Shown: positions 45,446-58,050, counted from the stretch's first letter. The stretch is 64,000 nucleotides of DNA from Tetracentron sinense (GCA_015143295.1 CM026565.1:33798052-33862051); one strand, 5' to 3'. The notes: generated by a model from the letters alone, not told the origin. Program-made: numbers and translations.

Positions 45446-48400
45446 TTAAGAGAACTGAATAGAGAAACCAGTACCAGTGGTTGAAGCATCAACAGTGCCA
45501 AATTCCTCAAAATCAGAATCTGAATCCATGTCCTTATAGTCGCGCCACTGACCAGGAGAACTCTCATCTTGCCCGTTGTTTGTAGAAGGAACTCTCAACT
45601 CATTTACAGGGACTGGTAAAGGGTTTACATTTAAGTACTTGTCATGGAGTAGTTCCATTGCAGTAGCTCTGCTTGCTGGGTCATAGCAAACAAGTCTTCT
45701 CACCAGGTGAATTTCATCAGAGGAACGATTAGGCAAGTATGCTTCCAAACCAAGAGGATTTTCAATTTTACCGAAGGAGATCTTCCCGTAATCAGGAAGT
45801 TTTGAACAACCTGGCCAGGCTTCTTCAGTTAAGTTTCCCAAGGTGCTGATGATTCTGCTAATCTGGTCAATATCTGAAGTTCCTGGGAAAAGGGGCTTTA
45901 AACTGAGAAGTTCTGCAAAAATGCAGCCCAATGACCACAGATCAATATCTTGCCCATAATCCATTGATCCATAGAGTAGTTCAGGGGCCCTGAACCAACG
46001 AGTTCCGACGCAGGACGTGAGGGCACCAGATCTGTCTCCTTCACTCTCTGCCTCATAAGAATAAGAGCTCTTGAAAGGATTGTCTTCCATGTCGCTCGTC
46101 GTGTATGTAGCAAGACAAGATGTATCTCCATCATTAAAATTAGTCTCCTTATCAGTTTCATCCACGGAGTCCTTAGCCTTGAGATCATCTAGCTCTTTGA
46201 AATATTCTTCTTTACTCATAGTAATTTGCTCTTGGTTTGAATTGTCTGATTCAGGAATAGTTTCTGGCTGTTGAAGCATCCATGTCTGACTTGGAGTGTT
46301 CTGCTCATGTGGGTGTGTGTGTTCATCGCCAGTGACAAATCCAGGCTCCAAAAGTATCCTCGACTGGAAAACCAACAATCAGACTACATATTATCAATCT
46401 TAGAAAGACACTAGCTGGACATAATGACTATATCTTGTATAAAGACGCAATGACATCCTAAGACATGCATAGGAGAAATTAACACACACGTTAGCGATAG
46501 CACTGTACTCGGAGAATACCCACAACACCAGCAGCTAATGGAAGATTTGAAGAATTCAAGTAGAATGCTGAACTAACATTTTACATCTGGAGCTGCTGTG
46601 TCATGCTTGTGCTATTATGGAAGTATGGAACCAACTCCAAGCTGAAAGCTGCTACTTTTTATTCTTTTTCCCTTTGCATTTTTCCATAAAAAAAGATTCA
46701 TGGGCACAAGAACAATTTGCAAGGTTCGGATCAAATTCTTAGAATCTGGACCCTAATTCCAATTGCCTCCAACAATCCAATGCCTATTATTGATGCCATG
46801 CCTAGGTATCTAGTATGTGAACCTTTTTCCTTGCCCCCGCTGCCACAAGCCCCAGTATGCTAGATAAAGGAACCAATGTACCATATTAGTGTGGGCGTCT
46901 GGGCAAGTTTATGATCAAGTTAATCAGCATCAACTGGAACTTATTCATCGCCATAACAACTTGTTTAAAAATGGGACCTCATGTACCAGTAATGGGAGCG
47001 TTCTTCACATCGGTAGTGTACAAATAACTAGTACAACATATACGCTAGCAAAATCTTGAATAATGGTGTTTTAGGATGACTATTACCACATTTGCTAATT
47101 CAGTCTTGGTTAGTGGAGAGAATGACTAGTACAAAGTGTCTAACATGGTCGCAAAGAGAAAAGCAAAAACTAGTTTAAAGAAATTAAAGGGCTGAAGAGA
47201 GATCCTCATTGCAATGCTCTCAACATTTTATGCCAGCCTTATCATCAAAGTCTTTGCAGGGCACCATCCCTTCTTCATCAAAGCAACCTCTTACAATCTT
47301 CAACCATAGCTTTAACTGATGAGCAATGCAAACACAATTCTTTTTTCAAAATTAATGGACAACTCATAGGATCATGATATGACCAGCTCCTATACTGGTT
47401 TGTATCTGATGAGCATCTGAACTGGAGATGTTGGTGATCATCGTGATATTGAGTAATGAATTGATGTTCCTAGAAACTACATAGGATTCTACAAGACTCT
47501 ATAACAAACTGCACCCCATTACAGAGCAATTCAAACAAAAGATCCTTGGCAATGTACAAACTTACAGAACATGATTTCAGCATCCTTTCTTGTGTTCCCA
47601 ATATCTGGCGAATATCGTGATATTGAGGGATGAATTGATGTTCCTATAAACTACACAGGACACTAGAAGATCATAACAAACTGCACCCCATTACAGAACA
47701 ATTCAAATAAAAGATAACTACACAGCATCCTTTCTTGTGTTCCTAATATCTGGCCGATCATTGTGATGCTGAGTGATGAAATTGATGTTCCTAGAAACTA
47801 AATAGAACACTAGTTAGAAGACTATACCAAACTGCACCCCATTACAGAGCAATTCAAATAAAAGATAATATCTTACCTTTCTTAGCAATGTGCAATTTTA
47901 AAGAAGATGAGTTCAGCATCATTTCTTGTGTTCCTAATAAATCTAGATAACAGAGGATAATAGGCTACAATCTAATGTTGGGATTCTAATGGTAAGTATT
48001 TATGCAATTGGGATCAAAAGAAATACTGGAAGCTGTGAATTTAGAGTGTTATACCTGTCCAAAATCCGCCAATTTGAGAACGACATCGCTTGAAATCAAC
48101 AAATTCGCAGGCTTGAGATCTCGATGAACGATCGAATTCCTGTGACATGCATCGAGGCCATGCAATATCTGAATCATCCACCACTTGATCTCCCCTACAG
48201 AGATTCCATTCTCCCAATTCCTTTTAGCTTCTCTAATCACAGAAGCCAGATCAGTCTTTAGGAATTCAAGAACGAGAACCGCGTCTTCCTCTTCCCGCCA
48301 AAAGTACTCGTGGAGAACGATGATATTGGGGGATTTTTGAAGGATTTCAAGAGCTTCAATTTCTCTGAAAGCGCTCTGGTAATCGTGAATCTCTTTCAGA

Positions 48401-48540
48401 GCAATGATGAGATCGTCGGAGAGACGACGGGCTCTGTAAACGTCGGAGTAAGCACCAGAACCGATACGTTCGAGGATTTCATATCGCTGGGTGATTTCTG
48501 TGCGGTTGTAGATGCTCCAGCTTCGAGTGGGAGGATCCAT
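45446..48540 (-). CDS. CDKF;1: Cyclin-dependent kinase F;1 (CDK-activating-kinase kinase)
   Basis: Two exons on the minus strand: 48540-48055 (162 codons) and 46363-45446; 467 residues. Kinase landmarks: glycine loop IGSGAYSDVYRA, VAIK-type lysine in IIALKEI, catalytic loop HRDLKPANLL, LADFGQ at the exon junction, T-loop GTRWFRAPELLYG, then DLWSLGCIFAELL and CYDPASRATAMELL. Between DFG and the T-loop is an acidic insertion of about 110 residues (SKEEYFKELDDLKAK, DGDTSCLAT), the hallmark of plant CDKF. The C-terminus is acidic (DSDSDFEEFG). Family role: it phosphorylates the T-loop of CDKD and CDKs without needing a cyclin, in the nucleus. The start matches the family N-terminus; the open frame extends upstream but in leader sequence. 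The single intron (1691 bp) holds tandem repeats. A MULE begins 173 bp upstream of the ATG. Confidence 0.95.
47435..47935. repeat. Three tandem repeats in the CDKF;1 intron
   Basis: Units of about 145-175 bp share GATGTTCCTA(G/T)AAACTA, AACTGCACCCCATTACAGA, CAATTCAAA(C/T)AAAAGAT and TTTCTTGTGTTCC. They start near 47440, 47616 and 47760. Confidence 0.75.
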
Positions 48541-48712
48541 GGTGGACGGTAAAATCCAAAATCTAACCTTTCTCTGATTTCGAAGAGATATGCAGACGAA
48601 TTCTGAGTTTTGTTGTTTGCAGAGTGGATAATCTAGGGTTTCTAGTTGCAGAGCTTTCAGAATCAATTACTTGAGAAAATTAAAGAGAGATAGAATTGCA
48701 CCTTTTTTTTTT

Positions 48713-48795
48713 AAGAGGAAAATACGGATTTGGGCCCCGTATTATGAAAAAACCCGTATATGGGCTCCGGGTTTGAAAACTTATTTTTGTAGGCT
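48713..48795 (+). repeat. Left terminal inverted repeat of the MULE
   Basis: Pairs with the complement of 58333-58415. Shared blocks are GGATTTGGGCCCCGTATTAT, GAAAAAACCC(G/A)TATATGGG and TGTAGGCT, with a handful of mismatches. Confidence 0.9.
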
Positions 48796-49139
48796 CCCAC
48801 GCGTGGGAGCCAAGTGCACGTGCTGCCCCTTCGCATTTTCTCCCCAAAATACCCCTGGCTTGCTGTCAAAGCTTTCTTCCCAAGCTGAAGCTCGGTTACG
48901 AACCCTCGGTTATCCTGAAGCCCTCGGTTATCCTGTGATCCGAAATCCTTCAAGGCGCAAATTTGAAACCTGCAAATCCTTCCCCAAAGTAAAACCCTTG
49001 GGTACCCAGTACATCCGGAACTCTACGAGCTTCGTAATAGCGTATTGAAGAAGAAGAAGCCAAAGAAAGAAGAAGAAGAAGCCAAAGCCGAAGAAGAAGA
49101 ACAACCCTGTAAGTTTTAGCGGTTTTTAATAAAATTTCA

Positions 49140-49890
49140 AACCTAAAAATGGGCCCCACAGTTAACGACTTCATTTTCGATGCTTTCAAGTAACCATTTT
49201 CGATGGTTATGATTAACCATTTTCGGTATTATTATTGATTTTTGCTCATTTTTCGTGATTTTCAATGGTGAAGTTAAAGTGCATTTTCGACCCTTTTGAG
49301 TTTATTTTCGGCAAAAATACATTGCAATTTCGATGGTTCTTACGACCATTTTCGGTGTTTTTTACTCATTTTCGGTATTTTCAGTTATCAATGCTTATTT
49401 TCGGTATATTTATGTTTTTGCTTATTTTCGGTATTATTCAATTATGACATTGTTTTTTCGGTATTATTGTTGATGTTGAGCCCAATTTCGGGATTTTCAA
49501 TGGTTATGTTATAATGCATTTTCGATGGTTTTGTGCTTAATTTTGGCAAAAACACAGCAATTTCGATATTTCGGTATTTTTGTGTCCTGGCAGAGTAAAT
49601 TTTCGGTATTTTGCTTTCATGACTGCCATTTTCGATGTTTTTGTGTCCTGGCAGTGCCTATTTTCGGTGTTTTTCTGCCTGGCAGTGCATATTTTCGGTA
49701 TTTTTCTGTGATGACAGTGTCTATTTTCGATATTTTTCTGTTATCCCAGTGCCTATTTTCGGTATTTTTCTGTTATCCCAGTGCCTATTTTCGGTATTTT
49801 TCTGTTATCCCAGTGCTTATTTTCGGTATTTTTTGCTATGACTGGTTATTGTCAGTACTTTCGATGGTTATTGTTATGATAGTGTTTATT
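49140..49890 (+). repeat. TTTTCGGTATTT motif array, left
   Basis: Dense irregular array of TTTTCGGTATTT, TTTTCGATGGTT and TTTTCGGTGTTTT words separated by 10-30 bp. The later part has near-regular units such as CTGTTATCCCAGTGCCTATT (about 49725-49830). It lies between the inferred leader exon (ending CCCT before GTAAGT near 49108) and the first coding exon of the Ulp1-like gene, so it is probably within a leader intron. Confidence 0.85.
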
Positions 49891-49907
49891 GTTTTTCAAT
49901 TTTGCAG

Positions 49908-52900
49908 CGACAAGATGCCTCGTACAAAGAGAAAAGCCGGTAGGGAAAAGAAAAAGAGAAAAGAGAAAAGAGAAAGAAGATAAATATTTTCTTTCGATTA
50001 AATGCTCCCAAACGATATGGTTTGACGAGATAAAACCATTATTAGAGGCCAATCCAGAGAGAAAAAGAATTTGGATGGAGAGCTGCTTTGCCCACCTTTA
50101 CAACATACCTAAAATACCACTGTGTGGCCAAGCAATCCACCATTTTCTACAGAGGCGTAAAGGAGGGTTACGCTTCGAAGTATGCGGGAAGAGTGTAGAG
50201 TTCACAGTGCTGGACTTTACTCTGATCATGGGCCTTAATGCCCAAGTGTCTAAGGCTCCGGTCCTTAAACATGAAGCGCCACCAACCTCTCTCAAGTATC
50301 GAAAGTTTCAAAAGTTGGCGGTGATTAAAAATGCAAGGCTTCTGGAGGAGTTGAAGGGATGTGATGATCATATGGATGCGGTGAAGCTATCACTGGTCCT
50401 CTTTATTGAGTTGTTGCTCGTAGGCACCGGCACGCATGTGGGTGTTAACACAGGCCATTTGTGCCTAGTGGATGATTGGGATGCCTTCAACAAATACCCA
50501 TGGGGGACTTTGGGTTTTGAGTTGTGCAAGGTTAGCCTAGAAACTGCTCTTTATATGAAGAAGCAGTACAATATAAACGGATGTGCTCTTGCCTTCCAGG
50601 TAAACATATGACTACCTAAATTTTGTAAATTTTCCGTGTTAGCTAATTTGTGTTTACTTCTACTTGAACTAATAGTAAAATTTATGACTGATGTCAGATT
50701 TGGGCTTATGAGTGCATCCCAGCACTTGGGAGGCTGTGTTCTCGTAATGCACCCCTTGGTGCGATGACATTCCCACGGGTTCTGCGGTGGGCGAATATAT
50801 CCTATCTCAGCTACAAGTCACTTGCAAATGCCATATTCAATTTAAGTAAAGTATGTAATTGGACTTGTTGTTTTACAATATTCAACTTGCAATATCCTTT
50901 GTTATTTTACAGATCATTTGTTATTTTATAACATATCCTTTGTTGTTTTACAGATCAAGCTGAGCAATATAAAGCCTACTCCTGCAGAGAAGGAGCAGCA
51001 GGTTGTGAAGGATGTGTTAGCACGATTGAGTGCTGAGGGTGATGATGATGAGGAGGGGGAGGAGGATGATGATGATGAGGGGGAGGGGGAGGGGGAGGGG
51101 GAGGGGGAGGAGGAGGATGATGAGGGGGGGGAGGGTGATAGTGATGGTGGTGATGGTGATGGGGGTGATGGTGGTGATAGTGACGGTGGTGGTAGCGATG
51201 GGGGTGATGGTGATGATGATGTAAGTCCAGCCCCATCTCCGGCGAAGAAGAGAAGGTTCGAGCAGAGGTCAAAAAGGGTACAAATATTGATTGTGATTAT
51301 TTTTTATGATTTTCAACATTTTGACATATAAATTGTCTAATTTTCGGGATTTTTACTTACTAGTTGTTTGATGTTCAATATTTTCAGGTTCATGATATCA
51401 ATTCCTCCGTTGAGCGGGCAATGGAGAGAGTTTAGACCGTTATTTTGACTGAGTTGTTGATCGAGTTGTTGACCAAGTTGTCGACCGAGTTGTTGAGCGA
51501 GTATCCCCGCAAATAAAAAGCTTGTTTGAGCAATGGGCAGCGCAACAAAAAAAAGATGAAAAAACTTCTGGTGATGAAAAATCTTTCAGTGATAAGAGGT
51601 CTCCCATATTGAGTCACGAAGCAGCACCGACACAGGGACATTCTTTCGTTGATGAGAAGATGGATCTCATCTTCACTTCCGAAGCTGCGCCGACACAGAG
51701 ACATTCTTTCATTGATGAGAAGATAGATCCCATAATTGAGTTGACTCCCGTAGATTCGAAGGGGGGTGCAGATTCGAAGGGGGTTGAAGACCTTCTAGAG
51801 GTGTGTGTTTACATTCCTAAGACGTGTAATGAGAGTCTGTGAAATGGGTTTTCATCAAGCCGGAACTTATATTTGGTAATATATGCAGGTGTCAAAGAGA
51901 CCGGTAGTGAAGTCTCAATATCTGCGATCCCCTTTCATTCAAATGAAAGGAAGGAAAATGACAATTGGAGCTGCTAACCCCAAAAATCCTTTATCAAAAG
52001 AGGAGTCGAAGCAACTGCGCGATTTCATAAAGTCGGGAGCAACTTCAATTTTGATTGACAAGGTGATGGTGACAGCGGATATTGTGGGAGGGATTTCTAG
52101 CTCAACTACGTGGATTGATTCATTGGTAAACCCAGTACTTTTATTGATGAATCCAGTAGCCATTTTCGGTATTTCAGTTTCATTATCGGTATTTCAGTTT
52201 CATTTTCTGTATTTCAGTGGTTTTAATGATGAATCCAGTAGCCATTTTCGGTATTTCTGTATAATTTTCGGTATTTCAATGGTTTTAATGATGAATCCAG
52301 TAGCCATTTTCGGTATTTCTGTATAATTTTTGGTATTTCAGTGGTTTTAATGCTGAATCCAGTAGCCATTTTCGGTATTTCTGTATAATTTTCGGTATTT
52401 CAGTGGTTTTAATGATGAATCCAGTAGCCATTTTCGGTATTTATGTATAATTTTCGGTATTTCAATGGTTTTAATGATGAATCCAGTAGCCATTTTCGGT
52501 ATTTCTGTATAAGTTTCGGTATTTCAGTGGTTTTAATGATGAATCCAGTAGCCATTTTCGGTATTTCAGTGTAATTTTCGGTATTTCTGTGGTTTAATTG
52601 ATGAATCCAGTAGCCATTTTCGGTATTTCAGAGCCATTTTCGGTATTTGTCTGTGTAATTTTCGGTACTTCAGTGGTTTTAATAATGAATCCAGTACCCA
52701 TTTTCGCCATTACAGCACCCATTTTCGGTATTTAATTCTCATTTGTACATCCATTTTCAGTAGTTGAGGACCATTTTCGGTAGTACTATCACTATCCATT
52801 ATCGTTATTTTCGGTATTCTTTTGTGAGATTATCTAACATTGGATAAATATGACAGCAAATTGACATGTATACGGAGTTATTGGCTCAAAGAAAGGAGCA

Positions 52901-53753
52901 ATACTCCTCGAAATACAATCAAGTCTGCGCTTTTGGCAAAACTTGGTTCACGGTAACTCATAATACTTTTGTTATGTTTTAGTTTATCCAATATATACAT
53001 TTATCCAATGTATATCCGCAATTTCTAAGTAACAATAATGTTCGTTATGTTTCAGTATTCGTTATTCAAGGAGTGTCACTTTTTGGACACCTACCATTCA
53101 ACTTTGAATTCCAAGAACCTGACTGAGGACATGACTAGTCGGGTGGGGCCAGATATGAAGGCTGCTATCATGGGGGTTCGAGGAGGGACCCCCATGTGGG
53201 AATGTGAAAGGATATACTTCCCTGTGAACCCCGCTAGTCACTGGCTATTGGTTGTGCTTGAACCCCTCACAAGGCGTATCCTCCTCTTCGACTCATTTTT
53301 CCCACACCCGGCATTACAACATGGAGATCATATCTCAGCTATCACAGTGAGGATGCCTGCACTGTTTCACATGTGTGGTGACAACTCAGCCTTCATAGGT
53401 CAAAAATGGGAGGTCATAGAAGTCAAAAATATACCAAAACAGAAGAATACGTAAGTCTTTCTAAAACATTTAATCTTATATTTACCAATACACTAACATG
53501 ACTCATCCTAAGCAACTGTAACTGTTTGTTTTGCATATTCAGTCGGGACTGTGGAGTATTCGTTATGAAATATATTGACTTCTTATGCGCTGACTTACCC
53601 ATTACGTTCACTCAGGTATTTGTACATCCATTGGTAAATATCATCAATCATTTGTAGCATACTGACTTTTTCTAACTATTGTTGTAGGACGATATATCTT
53701 CAATGCGGAAGCGAATAACTTTCGATGTTATGACGGGGTCAGTGAAGGCGTGA
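49908..53753 (+). CDS. Transposon-borne Ulp1/SENP-like cysteine protease (DUF1985 N-terminus)
   Basis: Likely exons: 49908-50599, 50698-50850, 50954-51277, 51388-51800, 51889-52125, 52857-52952, 53056-53450, 53543-53615 and 53688-53753, all GT-AG. The first two give a DUF1985-type domain (IWFDEIKPLL, FTLIMGL, AYECIPALG). The third is an acidic Asp/Glu/Gly low-complexity linker. The last four encode a C48 peptidase with histidine in SHWLLVVLE, aspartate in LLFDSF and cysteine in RDCGVFVMKYIDF. The family cleaves SUMO-like conjugates; the transposon's use of it is unknown. The start is uncertain: the ATG at 49915 is out of frame with the domain across a Lys/Arg-rich tract. Exon 4 (51388-51800) shows an in-frame stop and frame changes, so the copy looks damaged there. 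The catalytic exons themselves are open. Confidence 0.8.
52140..52800 (+). repeat. 62-bp tandem array containing the TTTTCGG motif
   Basis: Unit: GATGAATCCAGTAGCC, ATTTTCGGTATTTCTGTA, TAATTTTCGGTATTTCA, GTGGTTTTAAT, 62 bp in total. Units start at 52228, 52290, 52352, 52414, 52476 and 52538 with exact 62-bp spacing, with looser copies before and after. It fills the intron between protease exons 5 and 6. Confidence 0.92.
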
Positions 53754-53979
53754 TGGGCTGTGATAACGTCCCAATGTTGGATGCTGAGGTCCCATGATGA
53801 AGAGGAGGGAGAAGATAGGCCGGGGTGCAGTTTGTTGATAGACTATTATGGATGGATTGTGATGTACTATTATGGATTGTTGTGATGATGTTGTAATGTT
53901 GTAATATTGACTTCTTATGGACTATTTGTGTACAGTCCTGTAATATTGTGTATTTAGAGATGATTTTCGTCATTTATTA

Positions 53980-54570
53980 CAATATCCAGTGCGGATTTTT
54001 GGTTTTTTCGTCATATTACAGATTATTTTCAGTTTTACAGGGCTCCATTTCGGTATTTTACAGTGTCCCAGTAGCCATTTTCGGCATAACAGGGCTCAAT
54101 TTCGGCATTTTTGCCATTTCCAGTAGCCATTTTCGGCTTAACATGACTGATTTTCGGCATTTTACACTGTCTAGTAGCCATTTTCAGCATAACAGGATCA
54201 ATTTTCGGTATTACAGTCTTATTTTCGGTATTCTGCAGTACTGTATTTTTGGCATTTTTGCCATTTCCAGTACCCATTTTCGCCATTTTTCTGTTAAATT
54301 CGGCATTTTTGCCATTTTTAGTACCCATTTTCGGCATTTTTAGCCAATTTTGGTATTTTTCTGTCAATTTCGGCATTTTTCTGTTGAATTCTAGCAGTCA
54401 TTTTCAGCATTTTTGCCATTTCCAGTAGCCATTTTCGGCATTTTTCGGTTTTTCCCTATCAATTTCGACATTTTTCTGTTGCAATCCAGTAGCCATTTTC
54501 GCCATTTTATTGCCATGTTCGGTATTTTCCTGTCACTTTCGGTATTTTATTCCCATTTTCTGTCTTTTTC
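53980..54570 (+). repeat. TTTTCGG motif array between the two MULE genes
   Basis: Words CCATTTTCGGCATTTTT, CAATTTCGGCATTTT and AGTAGCCATTTTCGG repeat with irregular spacing throughout the interval between the convergent stop codons, in plus orientation. Confidence 0.85.
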
Positions 54571-54678
54571 CATGTTTTTTGAGATTCTATAATATTGGAT
54601 AAATAATAAAGAACCTTCAAACCAACCATTCATTAAGTATTACATGTTTTTCATTACATTCAACATTAGACACTACAC

Positions 54679-57266
54679 TCAACCACCATGTGGAACAAGA
54701 TTATTACATGTTTGCCTATTGCGCCCAGTTTGTTTACATCTTCCACATCTTACAGTGGACCTTTCCTCACCCTGTGAGAGAATTCTATTCTTCTTCGGCC
54801 TTCCTGAACGACTTCTTCCCACCGGTGGTTTAATCCTCTCCATCTCTACCATGATTTCAGGTGGGAGGTCCCATGATTTTTTGTCAAGCATTGGATATAT
54901 TGACTCTTGGTAGGTGGCTTGGTAAGTTAGTGATGTGTAGAATGACGAACAATAGTTGTATGGATCTACCCGATACTTTCTACATCCAGCCAAGGCATGT
55001 TCACAAGGCAACCCTATTTTATAGAATTTCCCACAAGTGCAATTCCCATCCAGAAGCTTCACAGTATCTCGATTGTTTTTCCCAACCACATAATACTGAT
55101 ACATAGCAATTCCATGAGAATCTAAATAACGTGCCTGTGATTGTCCCTTTTGTATTTGCTCTTCAGCCCATGTTGTTAGCCTGCCATTCATTTACATAGC
55201 ACTGATTTTTCGGTTGTAGAACATATTTTGTACCTTCAGTCGCACATTCTCCAAAAGCATAGTGACTGGATATTCTCTTGCTTCTTTCAGCAAACTATTC
55301 AAACTCTCGGTTATGTTCGTAGTCAGCACATTATACCTCTTCGCACTATAAAAGGCTCGGGCCCATTTCTCTTTTGGTATTGCATCCAACCATTGCACAA
55401 CGAGAGGGTTTGCAGCTGCGAGTTCTGCCATCTCATGGAACTCGCTTTCTCTACATGTCTTCACGGCTTTCCAGAAATACGGAAACAATTGCTTATCCTT
55501 GAATGTTGCATACATATTTTGGCTAATGTGGAATGCGCAGTAGCCATGAATTGCATGTGGGAATACAACAGGGACTTGGCTTATCAAACTAACATGTCGA
55601 TCTGTTACAATCACTAGATCATCTATGTGTCCAAGTACTCTTGATAATTGAGTTAAGAAAAAATTGTAAGTAACATTATTCTCCGACTCCGCTATCCCAA
55701 GGGCAACTAGAAATATGTGATTGTCTCCGTCTAGAGCTGTTGCGGCAATTAGTATTCCTTTATACTTTTCCTTTAAATGTGTCCCATCAATGGCTACCAC
55801 TTTCCGTAAAGTCCTCTGAAAACTTCGAATACACGGTCCAAGAGCCATAAAACATCTTTCAAATGCCCCATTTTCAGGGTCAGCTACTATTGCTGTTACT
55901 GTGCCCGGATTAGTCCTTTTAAGTTCATGAAAATAGGCAGGGAGTTCAGCATAAGAGTGGTCGTATGAACCTCTAACTGTTTCAATGGCAATCTCCTTAG
56001 CTTTCCAAGCTTTCTTGTAACTCATTCTAACCCCATATTCTTCCCACACATCATGAATAATCTCTTTGGACTTATACGAGACATTTGCCTCAATACGTCC
56101 CACAACCATGTCACTTACAACTAAACTGGTTGGTTGTCGATGATCGGTACCACCTAAGGGATATCCACAAGAGTGATGTGAATTATAAGTCTTTATTTTG
56201 AAAACACCAACCTCATTCACTTTCGATGCACGCAACCTCCAGGTGCAATTATCTATAAGACATCTAACTGTGTACTTTTGTTGATTTGAATCCATAACCT
56301 TGAATTGAAAATTGTTTCGCATCGCATATCTAGACAGTACATTTTGTAGACGTCTTTTGTCCTTAAATAATTTCCCAAGCGATATTTCACCAGCTTCCAC
56401 TCCAGTTTCAAACTCTGATGCTTCCCAATTTACATAGTTATCTACACCATCATTTAGTTGCATCACATTTGCCAGTAATTGTACTGGAGCTTGTGGTGAT
56501 GATGGAGCTTGTGTGACGGTTCTGGATGAGCTTGTGGTGATGCTTCTGGATGAGCTTCTGTATCTACTTGTCTTACTCGACGAAAAGCAGACGCTGAGGA
56601 ACTATGAATATCAGCATGCGGGGTATGAGAGTGTATAGTTCTTGTGTCCCACTCTGCTGTTGCCTCCCTATGTAAAAAGTCTTCAAGCTTATCGCAGACA
56701 CCGTATGTTGCTACATCTTCATCTTGATTAAAATTACTATAAAAATCATGTTCATCTTCATTAGTTGAGCTTGAGTCTATACTTTTTAAACATTCATCAC
56801 CGTTATCATTTTCAGCCTCCTGAATATGAGTCCCCTTATAGAAAGGAATGACAGTCTCCTGAATATGAGGATCAACAACCTCCTGAACACGCTGATATTC
56901 ACAACTCGCATCATTCAAACCAAACTGTGGTTGTGGTACAGATTTCCTCACCTTCGATATATATAATGGCGGCAAGTATTTATTTTCTACTTTCCTGACA
57001 TGTGAAAGAAATGCCCGCAACTCTTCATCGTCTGTAATATCACTGGGAGGGAATGGCGCTGGTGTAGGAATCAAACACCTCACTATAATCTCATACTCTT
57101 CCAGTCGAGTGTTAGTCAATTGATAAACTTTATCCAATAGTTTGTCATATGTCATTTTCGAAGATAATTGCAACAACTTTGATTTTCCACCACTGTACAC
57201 TTACCCTCGAACACGGTCGTCAATGTTCCACTCACCGTCATAACAACAAACTACTGATATCGGCAT
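54679..57266 (-). pseudogene. mudrA-type MULE transposase, interrupted
   Basis: Minus-strand gene beginning at ATG 57266-57264 (MPISVVCCYDGEW) with an N-terminal PB1-like region (GGKSKLLQL, MTYDKLLDKVY). An acidic and His/Pro-rich linker follows, then the MuDR domain (FKDKRRLQNVLSRYAMRNNF, CTWRLRASK). The MULE DDE core includes VVAIDGTHLKEKYKG, DDLVIVTDRH and HGYCAFHISQNM. Last come a SWIM zinc finger (CTCGKFYKIGLPCEHALAGC) and a CCHC-like knuckle (CGRCKQTGRNRQTC). Three interruptions are seen: an in-frame TAA at 57203-57201, a frame change near 56530-56470 and an in-frame TAA at 55194-55192. Otherwise it reads through about 860 codons, so inactivation looks recent. It converges on the protease gene. 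Confidence 0.9.
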
Positions 57267-57299
57267 TATCTGCAATATCGGGAAAACACTCAATCCGTT

Positions 57300-58050
57300 A
57301 AAGTATTCTGAAAAATTTCGAAAATGAGCGCTGTAACCATTGAAAATGCACTGTAATAACCAAAACCGCCGAAGATCACAAAATCATCGAAATAGCACTG
57401 TCATATCAAAATTGCAATAACAGAAAACCCCCGAAAATGGGCATTGTATCCATCGAAAAGCAGTGTCAGAACAAAAAACCACCGAAAATGAGCATCAAAG
57501 CATCGAAACAGAACTGTAATAACAGAAAACCACCGAAAAGGAGCATAAAATCATCGAAAATACACTGTAATATCGAAAATGCAATAACAGATAACCACCG
57601 AAAATGACCACAAAACCGCCGAAATAGCACTGTAATAACACAAAACCATCGAAAATCTGCATAAAATCACCGAAAATGCACTGTTATACTGGAAAACCAC
57701 TGAAAATGGGCAAAAAATATCGAAAAAGCACTGTTATACTGGAAAACCACCGAAAATGGGCATAAAATCATCGAAAAGCCCTGTAAAAGAGAAAATGCAA
57801 TAACATCAAACCACCGAAAATGACCACAAAACCGCCGTAAATAAGCTCAAAACCACCGAAAATGAGAACTGTAACATTGAAAATGCACTGTAATCACAGA
57901 TAACCACCGAAAATGAGCAAAAAAAATCAAACTTTATCACTACAACCATCGAAAATGAACTCTAATAACAGAAAATGAGGAAAATGAGCACATAACCCTA
58001 GCAAATACCGAATATGATCACTGTAACCATCGCAAAATGGATCAAAAACA
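57300..58050 (-). repeat. Motif array, right (inverted orientation)
   Basis: Words ACCACCGAAAATG(G/A)GCA, CATCGAAAATGCACTGTAAT and AACCGCCGAAA repeat at about 20-40 bp intervals. These are the complement of the CATTTTCGGTGGTT type, so the array faces the opposite way to the left one. It lies upstream of the mudrA ATG, ending at an ATTGCAG acceptor-like site at about 57273, so probably a leader intron. Confidence 0.85.

Noticed and set aside
48671-49048. 125-codon plus-strand open frame at the MULE left end
   Set aside because: It starts in the TIR and shows no family similarity; the same region reads open on the other strand, so it is chance in a short GC-richer patch.
50976-51272. His/Pro-rich open frame on the minus strand
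   Set aside because: It is the antisense of the Asp/Glu/Gly low-complexity exon of the protease; GAT/GGT repeats read backwards as His/Pro codons.
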